From Purpureocillium takamizusanense (taxonomy: Eukaryota; Ascomycota; Sordariomycetes; Hypocreales; Ophiocordycipitaceae), in the NCBI RefSeq assembly GCF_022605165.1, contig NC_063070.1:806001-870000 (forward strand): a stretch of DNA of 64,000 bases, written 5' to 3'. Within the stretch, counting starts at the first letter, position 1. Every line of letters begins with the position of its first letter. The translations under genes were made by a program, and so were the position numbers. The notes beneath the pieces are model-generated. The model was not told the DNA's origin and did not search any database. It was given only the letters and a program-made list of their open reading frames with translations. Shown here piece after piece: positions 12,091 through 22,897 of the stretch.

Positions 12091-13361
12091 GATGCCAATG
12101 CAGAAAACCCTAAGGTGCCTCCTAATCCTCGCCCCTTGTCCGTTAGCGCCTGCCGCGGCCGCTACTCCCACGCGACTTGGGGCACCCCGCCCACCCGAAC
12201 CAACGGTGGCAGCGGTGCCTGTTGATCAGGCACAGCGCCTCCATGGGCAGTAAGGTAACAGTTTGAAAGCAAAAGCACATCACAGCACAGGGGCCCGCCG
12301 GGCAAGCAGGGACGTTCAGTACCTTACCTGGAGAACCTCGTCGTCCCCCGCCGACAGCGTACCATCCCATGGAGCCATTTGAAGCAACCTGCCACAGCAT
12401 CCATTTCGTGGCTGGCCACTGGCAGGTGTGGCCAGGATGCCGGGCCGCCGCCGCCTGTGAGCAGTTCGTGGAAGCCCTCCCCTCCCCATCCATCCATTCT
12501 CTCCGCCCCCCTGCTCCCCCCTGTCCCCTCCCCCCTGTCTGCTGGGCCCCCTGTCGGGCTGTCATGCATTGGATGGGTGATGCCCGGACGGCTCCAGCGG
12601 GCTGGCTGGCTGGTCCGTGGTGATGCTGGTGGCGGTGGCTTCCATCCTCCATTTCGCTGCAAGCATCAGTGATCCAATGGCCCTGGCCTCAACCTCCAAC
12701 TCCACCTCCACCTCCCATCTCCACCACTATCCTGCCAATGCTGCTTGCTGCTCGCTGTTGCTGCTGATGCTGGTCCCGGTGGTGTTGCTGCCGCTGCCGC
12801 TGCCGCTCCTCCCCGCTCCTCTTCCTCCCCTACCTTCGTTGCAGTACTACTACTAGGGTTCCTCACTCTCCCAGCGGGTGCGTTATCGAACCCTTTCCTC
12901 CTTTTCCAACCCCCTCAACCCCCAAACCGTCACGGCGCCCGTCACTCCTTTTACTCGCCCCTCCAAAGCGTCGTCCCCCCATTTTCGGCATCGAGGCGAA
13001 ATTCCCGGCGACTTTCAGTCAACCTTGCCAAATACTTTCGTTTTTAACCGCCAGCCGGCTAGCCATCCCGCCCAACTATCTTCCTTGCCTGCGTCTTGTC
13101 CCCTCATCACTCATCCCGTATCCTCGAACCAGCCCCGACGCAGACACAATCACCGCTCCAATTCGACCGCCGCCGTTGTGGCCACCCTTTTCAATACCAG
13201 TCTCAGGCCGTCGAAGAAAAAAAATTACGGAAGCAGTACCTCCATCGATTTACTATCGGTCCATCCCTTGTCGCCATCGGCCGCTCACTTGCTTCGCCGT
13301 CCAGCTTCGCCCACGACCACGCCGTCCACCGCGCACGACAAGAAGCTGCTACTCCGCCGCC

Positions 13362-13763
13362 ATGGGCCAAAGCATCATCGACCGTATCCAGGCCAAGCTG
13401 GAGCTCTTCCGCCTTGAGCAGCGCTACACGCGCCGCCGTCATCGCCGCTCCACCTTCGTCTCCAACGCCATCTACGTCGACGGCGAGTACATCTACCAGA
13501 CGCCCAACAGCACCGGCTCCTCGACCGACTCGAGCGCTACCCGCGTTGACGCCCTGCACGGCGAGAGGGCCATTGCCGTCTCCGCCGCCAAGCACACGGC
13601 CCAGATGGCTGCCACCACCACGACTGTCACCACCGAGATCCCTACCGCCGAGCGCAAGCGACTAAACCGGTTCAGCTCCATTCCCAGCTTCGGCGGCGCC
13701 TTTGGCGGCGGCAACAAGGACAGGCCAAAGGTTGTGGAGCGTCGCACCAGCATGATCAGATAG
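13362..13763 (+). CDS. Conserved fungal hypothetical protein, 133 residues
   Basis: Single-exon gene. The start is the first ATG after a long CT-rich leader, in good context (GCCGCCATGG). The N-terminal 50 residues look ordered and basic: MGQSIIDRIQAKLELFRLEQ can form a helix, followed by an Arg-rich run (YTRRRHRRSTF) and AIYVDGEYIYQTP. The rest is Ser/Thr/Ala-rich and probably disordered, ending in a basic SIPSFGGAFGGGNKDRP.. tail. No catalytic motif, signal peptide or membrane segment is visible. I recall similar short proteins in Sordariomycetes but know no function. Codon usage is C-ending like the confident genes nearby, which supports coding. Confidence 0.72.
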   Translation: MGQSIIDRIQAKLELFRLEQRYTRRRHRRSTFVSNAIYVDGEYIYQTPNSTGSSTDSSATRVDALHGERAIAVSAAKHTAQMAATTTTVTTEIPTAERKRLNRFSSIPSFGGAFGGGNKDRPKVVERRTSMIR

Positions 13764-15673
13764 ACGGACAGGTTGCACCCAGAGGATACAGAACGGCGAA
13801 CAAAATCCACCCCCTCGCTGGGCAACAACAACAACTGCATCGCGACAACGGTCCGGCAGCCCCCGGCGAGCTAAGCCCGGGCCTACAAACTAAAACAGAT
13901 GTCGTCGGCGTCATGACTTTTCTCTTTCCCTTCTTTTTTTGCCCGACCGCGTACATAACGATTCGGAGTCCTTCTTTTACGAACATTGCCATTCGCTTTC
14001 CTTTTAATGCGGGGTTCAATTTTTACTTGGGGGTGTTTTGGTCTCTCTCTGGTGCAATCGTCGTCACCCTTCCTGCTCTGGACAATGGGGACGGGGTTCG
14101 GCATAGGCATTTGGACATGCTCACGAGGGACGACATGACGTTCTGCTTTGGGCCGGCCCTTGCTTTGGGACCGCCGCAGCAGAGCTTTTGGGGAAGTAGC
14201 GCAGCCCGCGATCCGAGCGAGGGAACGTGGAGGAGGCGCAAGGCGGGAGGAGGGCCTGAACTGAACGCCTCGGCCGGCCTGCCGAGACGCTACCGTCTAT
14301 GCTGGCGGAGCACGGCATGAGGCGCAGGAGCACTGTACATATAGGATGCAATGCATGGCCGACAAGGTCCTTGACGGCTAACGTCTCGTGTAACGTGGGG
14401 TCCCCGTTCGCTTTGTGTCATGTAGCACGGAGTACCTGCGTGCGGTAGGAACGCAATTTGTCCTGCTGTGCACATGCTGTGCACTGTGACTGCTGTCATC
14501 AGTCATTTATTAGGCCGGCGAGTCTGCCTGGCATCGAGCACAGCACATTGGTTTATCTGTCTGGCGTTGGAGCTGGCTTGCTTGCCCCTCGGGTTGCCTG
14601 CGTACGTATGGGTGAACTTGGTCCCTTTGCATATCAAGTTTAAATCCGGCCGTTTTTCCTTTTTTGGGCTCCGTCTTTTTCTGTGTAGCAGTGTTTTGCA
14701 TTTCCCCGCCGTTCGAACGGATGGACGCATGCCATGTCTCGCCTGCCGTTGCCCCTCCCCTAGGTCCCCTCCCCTCCCCTCCATTCCATTCCTCCTCCGT
14801 CTTCATCCGTCTGTCTTCCGTCCTCCCGCTGCTGCTCCTGCTCCTGCTCCTCCCACCACCACCATCCTGTCCCACTCTAGTACAGTGAGTTGTAGGTCGC
14901 TGACCAACATACATACCACCAGCCAGCCAGCCAGCCCGCTTATTGTTAACTGCCCTGTCCCACCCACCCCCACGCGCGTGCGCGCATACTGTAGATAGGT
15001 ATTATGCGCACGACCCCCGGCGCGCAGCTGAAATTTAGAATTATTATTTTTTCGCTTCTTTTGTTTTTGTAATTTTGTTTTATTGCCATGATACTTTTCG
15101 TGCAGCGGCAGGAGGAAAAAGGCGGAACTATTACTACTACCGCGTGAGTGCGTCTGTCCTTGTTGTTGTTGTATGGTGACGTTGTTGGACGTGGACGTGG
15201 ACGTGGAGGGAGGGAGCGGATGGAGTGGAGGAGGCGGCGGGCCTGAAGCTGTGACTGGGGATGTTTTGGGGGGAGGGGAGGATCCTAGTTGATAATGCAC
15301 GGGATAGGGAACTGGTATAACTACATCAGTAGGTATGTATTTGTACGTGTAGGATGGCAAGGCACCACAAGCTAGGATGGTAAGATGGGAGGTAAATTGG
15401 TAATAAATAAGTATTTTAGCACGAAGTACGTTGGGAAGCGTAGGCATGAACTTGTATGCGTGAGCGCGTCCCTGATGATTTCTGATGGGCGTCGTGCGGC
15501 TCTCTTTCTCCTTCTCTGCCTTTTTTGCGCTCGAGGGGGCGTGATGAAAGACGTTTCAGGCCTCATTACCTTGGTACTTACAGAGGTAGCCTGTCCACGT
15601 GCCTGCTAACACCACCTTCGGTAGTAAAGAAATGCGGAGTGTGCTTCATAATATGTACGCACTTTGCGCATGC

Positions 15674-15684
15674 GTACGAAGTAC
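15674..15684. repeat. GTACGAAGTAC short dispersed element, copy 1
   Basis: Perfect 11-bp word made of two self-complementary GTAC arms around GAA. Other perfect copies lie at 15826 and, inverted, at 60545. Function unknown. Confidence 0.6.
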
Positions 15685-15825
15685 TGTTCAGTAGGTACTA
15701 TACTCTGTAAAATGTCTGAGCCAGATATCGACCACTGCGTCCCGGGTAAGTACCAATTGCATGCAGTGACCGACCCGGCCTGACGATGCACGCAAGGCTA
15801 TGACAATGCCACGTAAAGGTAAAAG

Positions 15826-15836
15826 GTACGAAGTAC
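15826..15836. repeat. GTACGAAGTAC short dispersed element, copy 2
   Basis: Second perfect copy, 152 bp from the first, same orientation, in the same intergenic region. Confidence 0.6.
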
Positions 15837-16312
15837 TACTAATCTGGAAAAAGACGAAAAGTATGCATCTAACGCGACGTTCGAGTGAGAGCATACATTT
15901 CGCCGTATTTCACAGAGCGGACGCAGGACGGGAAAAGTCAAGTCTCAACAGGGTATGGAACAACGATACGACAAAGAATCCAACGCGCAACCCCCAAACC
16001 CAAACCTCCCCACCCACCCGTGTCGACGGTGCACGAAACAGCGTCATGCCCTACCTTGAAGCTTACAGCCGGGATGAAGAAAAAAAACGAGCATGCCGCC
16101 GCGCGCCGTGGACCTCGGCGCTGCGACACCTCCAGAACGCCCAAGACGCCTCACTCTCCGCTCCCGCATCGGCACCACCCAAGAGCCAGAAGAAAACAAA
16201 AAGATATGCACCTCCTCCTCCTCCCCATCCGCCTCATGCAGTTTCTCCCCTTCCCATGCCGGGTCTATCATGCGATGCGATGCAAAGACAAACATCAAAG
16301 ACATGAATGCTT

Positions 16313-18523
16313 CTACGCCATCATGAGGCCCTCGTAGGCCCGCTCTACGGTCCGTCCGCCCATGCCGGGAAGAGCCCGCAGCTGCGTCAGGCTTTCGATG
16401 CGCGCGCCCGCCTCGTCCTCCATGGCCGCCAGCTCCAGGTAGTCGACCAAGTCGCGCGCCCTCTTGGCCCCGAAGCCGACGAGGCCTCGTATCTGCGTCA
16501 GGTCGCGCGAGTTGACCACCTCCAGCAGCTGCGACGTGCGCGGCGACGGGGGCCCCGAGTGCTCGTCGTCGTGATACATGGCGGGCTTGGACGACGCGAC
16601 CCGACTCCTGCGTGGCTTGCTCTTGGCCGCGCCTGTGAGGGCCCCCTCCTCGACGTCAGCGTCGGCGTCGTGGTAGTCGCCATCGTCGTCGGCGAGAACG
16701 CGGCGTCTCTGCCTCTTCTTCGCCGAATTGGGCGGGCTTCGGTGGTCGAGCGCCGGGGCGCCTGATACTCCCAGGCGGACTCGAAGGCGCTCAATCTTGC
16801 CCAGCAGCTTGGCCTGGCCGGGAAAGTACGGGAGCGCCATCTCGTACGCCTTGAGCGCGGCCGCCTCCTCGCCCCTCTCCTTGTGCTGCCTGGCCGCCAA
16901 TAGGTAGCGCAGGCCGTCCGACTTGGAGTCCTCGCGCCAGTCCTCGCTCTCGATGCGCCTTTCGAGAGCGTCGAGGCGTCTTTGCACGGCGTCGCTGAGG
17001 TCGGCCTGGACGGGGGCGGGTGGCGGCGCGTTGGCTTTTTCGGCGGCCGTCCTCGCCGCCAGGATCTCGCTGACCTTCTTCTCGACCATGGCTTCGATCT
17101 GCGCGGCGGACACTGTGACCGATTCTTCGCCTGCCGGCTTGGCAATCTTGGTCGGCCGCGCAACGACCTCGTGGTCAGACGGGCGCTTGTGCGAGCTTCG
17201 ACGCGGCACGAGGCTCGTGGCGACCGTGGGCCGCGCTATGGCCGACGGCTTCACCTTGTCCGTGTACACGCTGAACGCCTTGACGGGCTTTGACGAGTCG
17301 ACAGCAGCAGCCTTGGCAGCAACGTTGCCGCTGTGCACGTTGTGCGCATTCGCGAGGGGCCGCAGAGGTTGCCGTGCCGTGGTCGTGCCGGAGCCCGAGT
17401 TCGTCCTAGGAACTTGCTTGAACACGACCTCGTTCTCAATCTCGCGCACCTCGATGCGCTTCGCCCGGGAGCTGACGTTGAGGCTGCTCAGGGTGTCCAG
17501 GTGGTAGCTGCGCAGTGGCGCTAGGTTTAGGATCATGACGGTGATGCCCTTGTTCTGGCCGAGCGAGAGGATGCGCGTCATCTTGGACTCGCGGTAGGGT
17601 ATGCGCTTGTCGCCCCTCCCAATGGCATCGATGCACTGGCTGAGGACAAAGAGGCTCTTGTTGATGGCAGCCGACTCGACCAGCCTCTCCTTATCATTGT
17701 CAGTGCGGCGGTTGTCTTCGGAGCCCGCCAGATCGATGGCGGACGCGGTGCTCTCGCGCACCGTCGCGCCCGTCGTCTGGGTGAGCTTGACGCGTAGGAT
17801 GGCGTGGCTGCGGCTGCTGTGTGCGTTGAGCTTGGTCGCGGCCGTGACGCGGTTGTTGTTCGCCTCAATGTACATCTTTTCGAAGTCCTTGAGGTCCCCG
17901 CATGCTCGCTCCGACAGGCCGGCGACGACGGTCCTGCCGTTGGCCTCGGCGCGCAGGGGTAGTCCCGACGGCGTTCGCTTCTCGGGGGGCTCGAGGAGGT
18001 CGTACACCTTGTCGTTGTAGATCTCGTAGTACGACAGGGTGACGCGGACCGTCGTGTCGCCCTCGGTATCCTTCATGATCTTCTTGCCCCGGCGGAAGAC
18101 GCCGCTTAGCAGCCGGGGTATCACCCCTCGGTCCGCTAGCTTCAGGCCGCCGCGCATCGTGTGCGTCTTGCCGGTGCCGGTGACGCCGTACGCGAATATG
18201 GTGACATCGTAGCCCTGGAACAGCGGCTTCAGAAGCGGTTGAACTGAGCGACGCGTGATTAGCCTCGGGAAGAAGCTCGACAGAGCTGTACCATGGAACG
18301 GAGCCGGGCTACCTTCGGCGGTGAACAGGGCCTCCTGGGACGTGGCCTGATCGTAGACGCCGTTGAAGGCAAAGGAAAACTCCTCGGCCTCGTTCTTCGG
18401 GTTCGGGATCTTGACGACTGTGCTGTGCTTGCCAGGCTCCACGCCATCGGCACGCACAATCACGTCCTTGTCGAGCTCCTTTTCCAGGAGCGGACGTATC
18501 CTCGCGACGACGCGAACCGACAT
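16313..18523 (-). CDS. Kinesin-10 (KIF22/Kid-like) motor protein with C-terminal helix-hairpin-helix
   Basis: Microtubule motor, 713 residues, two exons (18523-18313 and 18243-16313; intron 69 nt, phase 1, restoring AEVQPLLKPLFQGYD). The N-terminal motor domain (1 to about 345) has the P-loop YGVTGTGKTHTM at about 90-100, switch I NAHSSRSHA at 210-218 and switch II DLAGSE at 241-246. It ends with ESKMTRILSLGQN. A long low-complexity middle follows with basic patches and a probable coiled or TPR-like helical stretch near LLAARQHKERGEEAAALKAYEMALPYF. The last 70 residues form paired helix-hairpin-helix motifs (RDLTQIRGLVGFGAKRARDL and LTQLRALPGMGGRTVERAY), as in the DNA-binding tail of animal KIF22/Kid. 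That suggests a chromosome-arm motor in mitosis; by sequence it fits kinesin-10, but a divergent orphan kinesin is possible. Divergently transcribed from AIM24 with 567 bp between starts. Confidence 0.92.
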   Translation of the reverse strand: MSVRVVARIRPLLEKELDKDVIVRADGVEPGKHSTVVKIPNPKNEAEEFSFAFNGVYDQATSQEALFTAEGSPAPFHGTALSSFFPRLITRRSVQPLLKPLFQGYDVTIFAYGVTGTGKTHTMRGGLKLADRGVIPRLLSGVFRRGKKIMKDTEGDTTVRVTLSYYEIYNDKVYDLLEPPEKRTPSGLPLRAEANGRTVVAGLSERACGDLKDFEKMYIEANNNRVTAATKLNAHSSRSHAILRVKLTQTTGATVRESTASAIDLAGSEDNRRTDNDKERLVESAAINKSLFVLSQCIDAIGRGDKRIPYRESKMTRILSLGQNKGITVMILNLAPLRSYHLDTLSSLNVSSRAKRIEVREIENEVVFKQVPRTNSGSGTTTARQPLRPLANAHNVHSGNVAAKAAAVDSSKPVKAFSVYTDKVKPSAIARPTVATSLVPRRSSHKRPSDHEVVARPTKIAKPAGEESVTVSAAQIEAMVEKKVSEILAARTAAEKANAPPPAPVQADLSDAVQRRLDALERRIESEDWREDSKSDGLRYLLAARQHKERGEEAAALKAYEMALPYFPGQAKLLGKIERLRVRLGVSGAPALDHRSPPNSAKKRQRRRVLADDDGDYHDADADVEEGALTGAAKSKPRRSRVASSKPAMYHDDEHSGPPSPRTSQLLEVVNSRDLTQIRGLVGFGAKRARDLVDYLELAAMEDEAGARIESLTQLRALPGMGGRTVERAYEGLMMA

Positions 18524-19090
18524 TGCTGCAACTGGCAGCGAACGGAAACCAGAGAAGGGCGAACCAAGGAATCGAACGCACGCGACGCACAAAGGAAACG
18601 AGATACCCCGCCTGCTCGAACGCGACCTGAAGGGATTAAGGCGATGCTAGGGATGCATCTGTGCTCTGCGGGCGACAAGGAAGTCAATTGCAAGGTTGGT
18701 AGGTTTGGCGGTTGGCACTAAAGCTTACCTATGGACCAGGATCGTGGATTTGCAACGGGTTCCGTGCTGGAACGGGCTGTGTGGCGCATGTTCACAACAG
18801 TGCTGGAGACTTGCTGGCGTCGGCCCAGCAACGGGGACATGCTTGGTAGTACAGCGGAGATGGCGCCACGCGCCGCCGCCCTTCAGTGGCTTGGGTGCTG
18901 GGCACAGGGCTCTGGACGGGGGGACCTCCACTGCTTCCCGACTCGGGACCGGAAAAAGCCGCCGGACGGACGGCCCGCATCGCCCTTTCAAGGCTGCCCT
19001 GCCCGTCTTTTTGAGCCACTGCGACGTCAGAAGCTCGACTCCGGAAACCGAGCAACCTCACCACCGACCGTCACGTCACCCACACCCACG
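18524..19090. promoter_or_regulatory. Bidirectional promoter region between kinesin and AIM24
   Basis: 567 bp between two divergent start codons. It must carry both promoters and leaders. No canonical TATA box is evident. Confidence 0.6.
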
Positions 19091-20382
19091 ATGCGAGGTC
19101 CCTCGCCGCTGCTGGGCACCGCCCGGCGCGTCCGCCTCCGGCATCCGACGACATTTGTGTGCCGGCAGTGCAGGGCCATTCAGATCAGCGCCGCGCCGAG
19201 CACCGACAGCCCCCTGGTCGGCGGGGATGCCTTTGGAGCTCCCGTTGAGGCGGCCAGAGACATGGCAGGTGCGTACAAGGGAACGCCCGCATGCGGAAAC
19301 GCAAGGCCGGTGACGCTGACGACCAATTGGGATTAGACGCGCGGTTTGAAGTTCTCGGCGCGCCGTACTCGATGCTCTCGGTCACGCTCTCGGCATCTCA
19401 AAAGCTCTACACCAGGCGGGGCACACTCGTGGCCATGGCGGGAAAGCCTGATAATGTACGACCTGATGACTACCTGCAATAGGGTCGAAAACAAGGCTGA
19501 TTGTTATACCAGGCGCAATCGACGCTCTCACTACTCAACCCCGTCACGCGCGCCTTGTTCGGCGTTCCCTTTTTGTATCAGCGCATCTCTGCCACGACGC
19601 CCATAACAGCGCTCATCTCGACCAAGTCGCCGACGACGACATTTACGGTGCTGCACCTCGACGGAACGACGGACTGGATGGTATCGCAGCGAAACGCACT
19701 GCTTGCGTGGACGGGACATACCCTTTCTCTTTCCTCAAGGATCCAGCGCAGCCTCTCCGTGGCGCATTGGGGCAGCACACACTTGACGGGACGCGGATTG
19801 GCGGCGTTGTCTGCGCCGGGCCAAATCTACCAGCTGACGCTGGCGGAGGGCGAGGAATTCGTTGCCCATCCGGGCAGTGTGGTTGCGTATGCGGTGTCGC
19901 GGAACGCGCCGCAACCATTCCGGTTCAAGAGCTCGAGCCTGCGACTCCAGGTGCCGTCGCTCACGTCATGGATTCCCGAGTCCACCTTCATTAAGAACAT
20001 GCGCAAAACGGACACGTACAAGTTTGTGGCGCGCACGCTCTTCAGACTGCGCACGACGGCGCGTCGCACCATCTGGGGCGACCGGCTCTTTCTGCAGTTC
20101 AAGGGCCCAGCCACGCTGTTGATGTCGAGCCGTGGCGTGCGCGTTGCTGACGTGCTGTCGAGCGAGCAGGTCAATGAGATTGCCGACGCGCCCGCGGGTG
20201 TTTTGCCGCAGGCTCTGGAGCTGCAAGGCAAGGACAAGACGAAGGAGATTTCCGACGGCGCGGCGGCGTCGACGCCGACTACGACGGAGCAGTCGGCGAC
20301 CGCAATCCACGTGGCGTCGGTGCGGCGCGACGGCAAGGTGACGTTTGAGGACGTCAAGGACCTCAAGGAATTTGTGCGGTGA
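19091..20382 (+). CDS. AIM24: AIM24 family mitochondrial inner-membrane protein
   Basis: Altered-inheritance-of-mitochondria protein 24, 388 residues. Exons: 19091-19268, 19337-19455, 19513-20382. The first 40 residues are Arg-rich without acids ([22 protein letters not shown]), a mitochondrial presequence. The AIM24 beta-rich domain begins at [19 protein letters not shown]. It continues through the paired repeats ([40 protein letters not shown]) and ends around [17 protein letters not shown]. In yeast this family supports the MICOS complex and cristae; that role here rests on family knowledge. A Thr/Ala-rich tail near 350 and [15 protein letters not shown] close the protein. Both introns are of normal fungal size, and both junctions restore conserved family sequence. 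Confidence 0.93.
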
Positions 20383-21153
20383 CCGAGTTCGTTGCCAGCG
20401 GCGCGGCATGAGACATGAGAGTAGTACCTACAACTTCAATGTTTTGTGGGCACGGCGGCTGTGGGCGAGAGCCAGCCGCGCTGCGACAACCGGCGCGCGT
20501 GGGGCGGCAAAAGACCGAAGACGAGCGGTGATGAATTGCCCGTCTGAGTAGAGAAGCAAAGACACACGCCGATTTGTACAGTATAGCAGCAACTAGAAAT
20601 TCGGATCCGAAGGGACAAGCACTGGCGCGCCACTTGGCCCGATCAGCCTACATCGGTCTCCGTTGGCTGCTCCGTCACTCGTGCTGACCAGGTCGGGTGC
20701 GCGGCGCGTGCATCCTCAACACGTGAACATGTGCGTCCGATCGTTCATCATCATCTCGCTTCTGCATCTACCGGCGAGGCGTCATGCCGTGTCGGGAGGC
20801 TGTACGCCAGGCGGCGAGACGGCAGTATCAAAAATTCAGTCAGCAGTGTGTCGTGGAAGCGAGCTGCACGGACTTTACGACCGCTGACACCTTACTAAAC
20901 CGTTTGTGCTCCCCGCAACCCCCCTCCCCCTCCTCCTGGTCTTTGAATCTGCTGGGCACGCTTTCACACGTGGTGGCTCGCGTCTTCGCGCCTTCGCAGA
21001 AGCTTGCTTGTCGTTGTCACTGGGGACGACATGGGGGGGTGGGGCCATTGATGCATGGGGGGGGGGGGAGGGGAGGTTCGTGGCTCGCGCAAAAGTCGTA
21101 GACGCGAGGGTGGCGGCTACGTTCGTACTACTCCGTAGATGGAGGGTACGTAC

Positions 21154-21170
21154 CAGCTAGCTAGCTAGCT
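21154..21170. repeat. Short tandem AGCT repeat
   Basis: Four consecutive self-complementary AGCT/GCTA units in non-coding DNA; could form a small hairpin. Confidence 0.7.
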
Positions 21171-22199
21171 GAGACCTGGCAGGGCAGGGCAAGGGGATGC
21201 GTATGCGTACCTTTGAGTATTTCGTTCGTGATGGGCCGGCCACGCCATGCCTGAGTGAGCTTCATGGAGCTGGGCTGCGCTGCGCTGCGGAAGGCGGTCA
21301 CTGGGGAGTTTGGTTGTCTTGGAAAACCAGCGCCGGCTTGGGCCGAGTGTCTACTTGGTACAAAGTGCGAATACGTAGTGACGAGATTCAGCAATACATG
21401 CTAGCTTTGAGAGTGAAAAGTCATGGGTGGTAGACGCAGTAGGAACAAGTCGGGGGCGCGAGAAAGCCGAAATAATCGCAGGGTGCAGGTACATAATTTT
21501 TTTTATCTTGTTCACGAGCATGCTCATTCGGACGAACGGCCCGGCCCTATCGGGTTGGCTTGTTGGATGTACGTATGTATGTAGTTGGATGCATGCATGC
21601 ACGCACTAACTACCCAGTTGATTGATGATGGGCAGGGAGGAGGAACCTTGCCGCGTCGCGATCCCGCTGAAGATATTTGTTGTCGTTGTTGGGTTGCGGC
21701 ACTGCATTTTGACGTCTGGGGTTTGTTTGGCGATGTCTTCCTTTCCCCAGTTAAATCCGACAACCCGAAGACGCAAAGCCCGAAGTCGTCCTTCCCCCCC
21801 TCCCCCCACCTCTCTCTGACTCCGTCCCAAAAAAGCACATGCTGCGCGACGCCGCGCGAGAGCCAGCAACGTTGATGAAGCACGCCTCCCTTTCCATTTT
21901 GAGATGGGGGATCCCCCCGCTTGCCTGCCCGCGCCGCGTCGCGCCAGGCGTCCGAGCAACCTAGTTACTGTACCTAGCCTTGCCGGGGGGCCCAGGGCCG
22001 GGGTGGGTGTGGGAGAATGGCTCATCCTCCTCCTCCTCCCTCCTGCTTCGCGCGGCCCCGAAGCTGGAGTCGGAGACCGAAGCTCCAAGCCGCCCAAAGC
22101 GCGGGCCCCCCCTCCAGTCCTTGTGACGTTGTGCGGTAATGGCCGGCGCTTCGTGCCGCGAGAGGGTGTGCGAATGTGGGATGCGTGGGATGGGGGGTA

Positions 22200-22215
22200 T
22201 TTTTTTTTTTTTTTT
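22200..22215. repeat. Poly-T tract
   Basis: Sixteen consecutive T bases in the upstream region of the MFS gene; a possible nucleosome-depleting tract. Length may be affected by sequencing error. Confidence 0.75.
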
Positions 22216-22897
22216 GGGTTGTTCTCTTTTCTCTTCTGCCAGCGTGCCCGTCTGTCAATCTGGACGCCTGCTTGCTTTCACACCGCATGATGCCTGGCGC
22301 GAAACGCGGATGGCTCCGGTGTAAGAACAGTGAAATAGTCGGAAGCTAGTGGGTTGACGATCTGCCCGGACGACTCAAGGGACTTTGTTCACGCCCCCCC
22401 CCCCCCTGCTGGTGGTGGTTTTGGGCCTTTGGTATCGAAAACGAGCCCGACAAGATAAATACATCGCGGCCCCTCCACTTGATGTGCCATGCTCTGCTAT
22501 ACGGCGTTGCTCTACCTTGCTCTGACAAAATCGAAGCCTACGGCCTAGCATCTCCATCATCGACCCTAGGTATTGTACCAGAGTTTAAGGTGTTTACTGG
22601 ACCTGGGGACCTGCCGGCACGAATTGCAATATCTGTCTCCTGGGAAACTACGCAAGGTGCCACCCCTGGCGTCTATATTCACTGTCCAGTCACCCTGCTG
22701 AACGAATTCGCGAATATCCCGTGTTCGACGCATGGTGACAGAACTTGAGACGCAGAATACGACACAAAGCACTGGTTGCGACCTTGAACTCTTGTGCCCT
22801 CGTCCGGCATACCGGCTTCGGGTCGCCTCTCCTCCAACCTAGACTCTCTATTTCTAGACAAAACCTGCGGGCGGGTAGGAGCGAGCAGTAACCGACG

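Larger units (their letters stand above)
8827..13361. other. Long intergenic region with simple repeats
   Basis: About 4.5 kb, the longest gene-free stretch. It holds a GGAY tetranucleotide tract near 11683-11727 and a (GGT)10 tract at 12061-12090. About 500 nt before the next gene (12850-13361) is strongly C/T-rich, probably its promoter or leader. Minus-strand frames at 9546-9794 and 9709-10017 overlap in different frames and match nothing I know. A degraded gene cannot be excluded. Confidence 0.45.
13764..16312. other. Intergenic region with GTACGAAGTAC elements
   Basis: About 2.5 kb between convergent genes, so it should hold both 3' UTRs. Pyrimidine-rich and T-rich runs are common. Two perfect and one near-perfect copy of an 11-bp GTACGAAGTAC element fall within about 420 bp (15419-15836). 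No gene supported. Confidence 0.5.
20383..22897. other. Intergenic region with homopolymer and AGCT repeats
   Basis: About 2.5 kb. Seen directly: a poly-G run (21057-21069), an AGCT tandem (21154-21170), a T16 run (22200-22215) and a C13 run (22394-22406). The 3' UTR of AIM24 and the promoter of the MFS gene must lie here. No open frame has a recognisable domain. Confidence 0.5.

Noticed and set aside
18570..18590. B-box-like GCGTTCGATTCC on the minus strand upstream of the kinesin gene
   Set aside because: No matching A box, anticodon arm or acceptor stem around it; not a tRNA.
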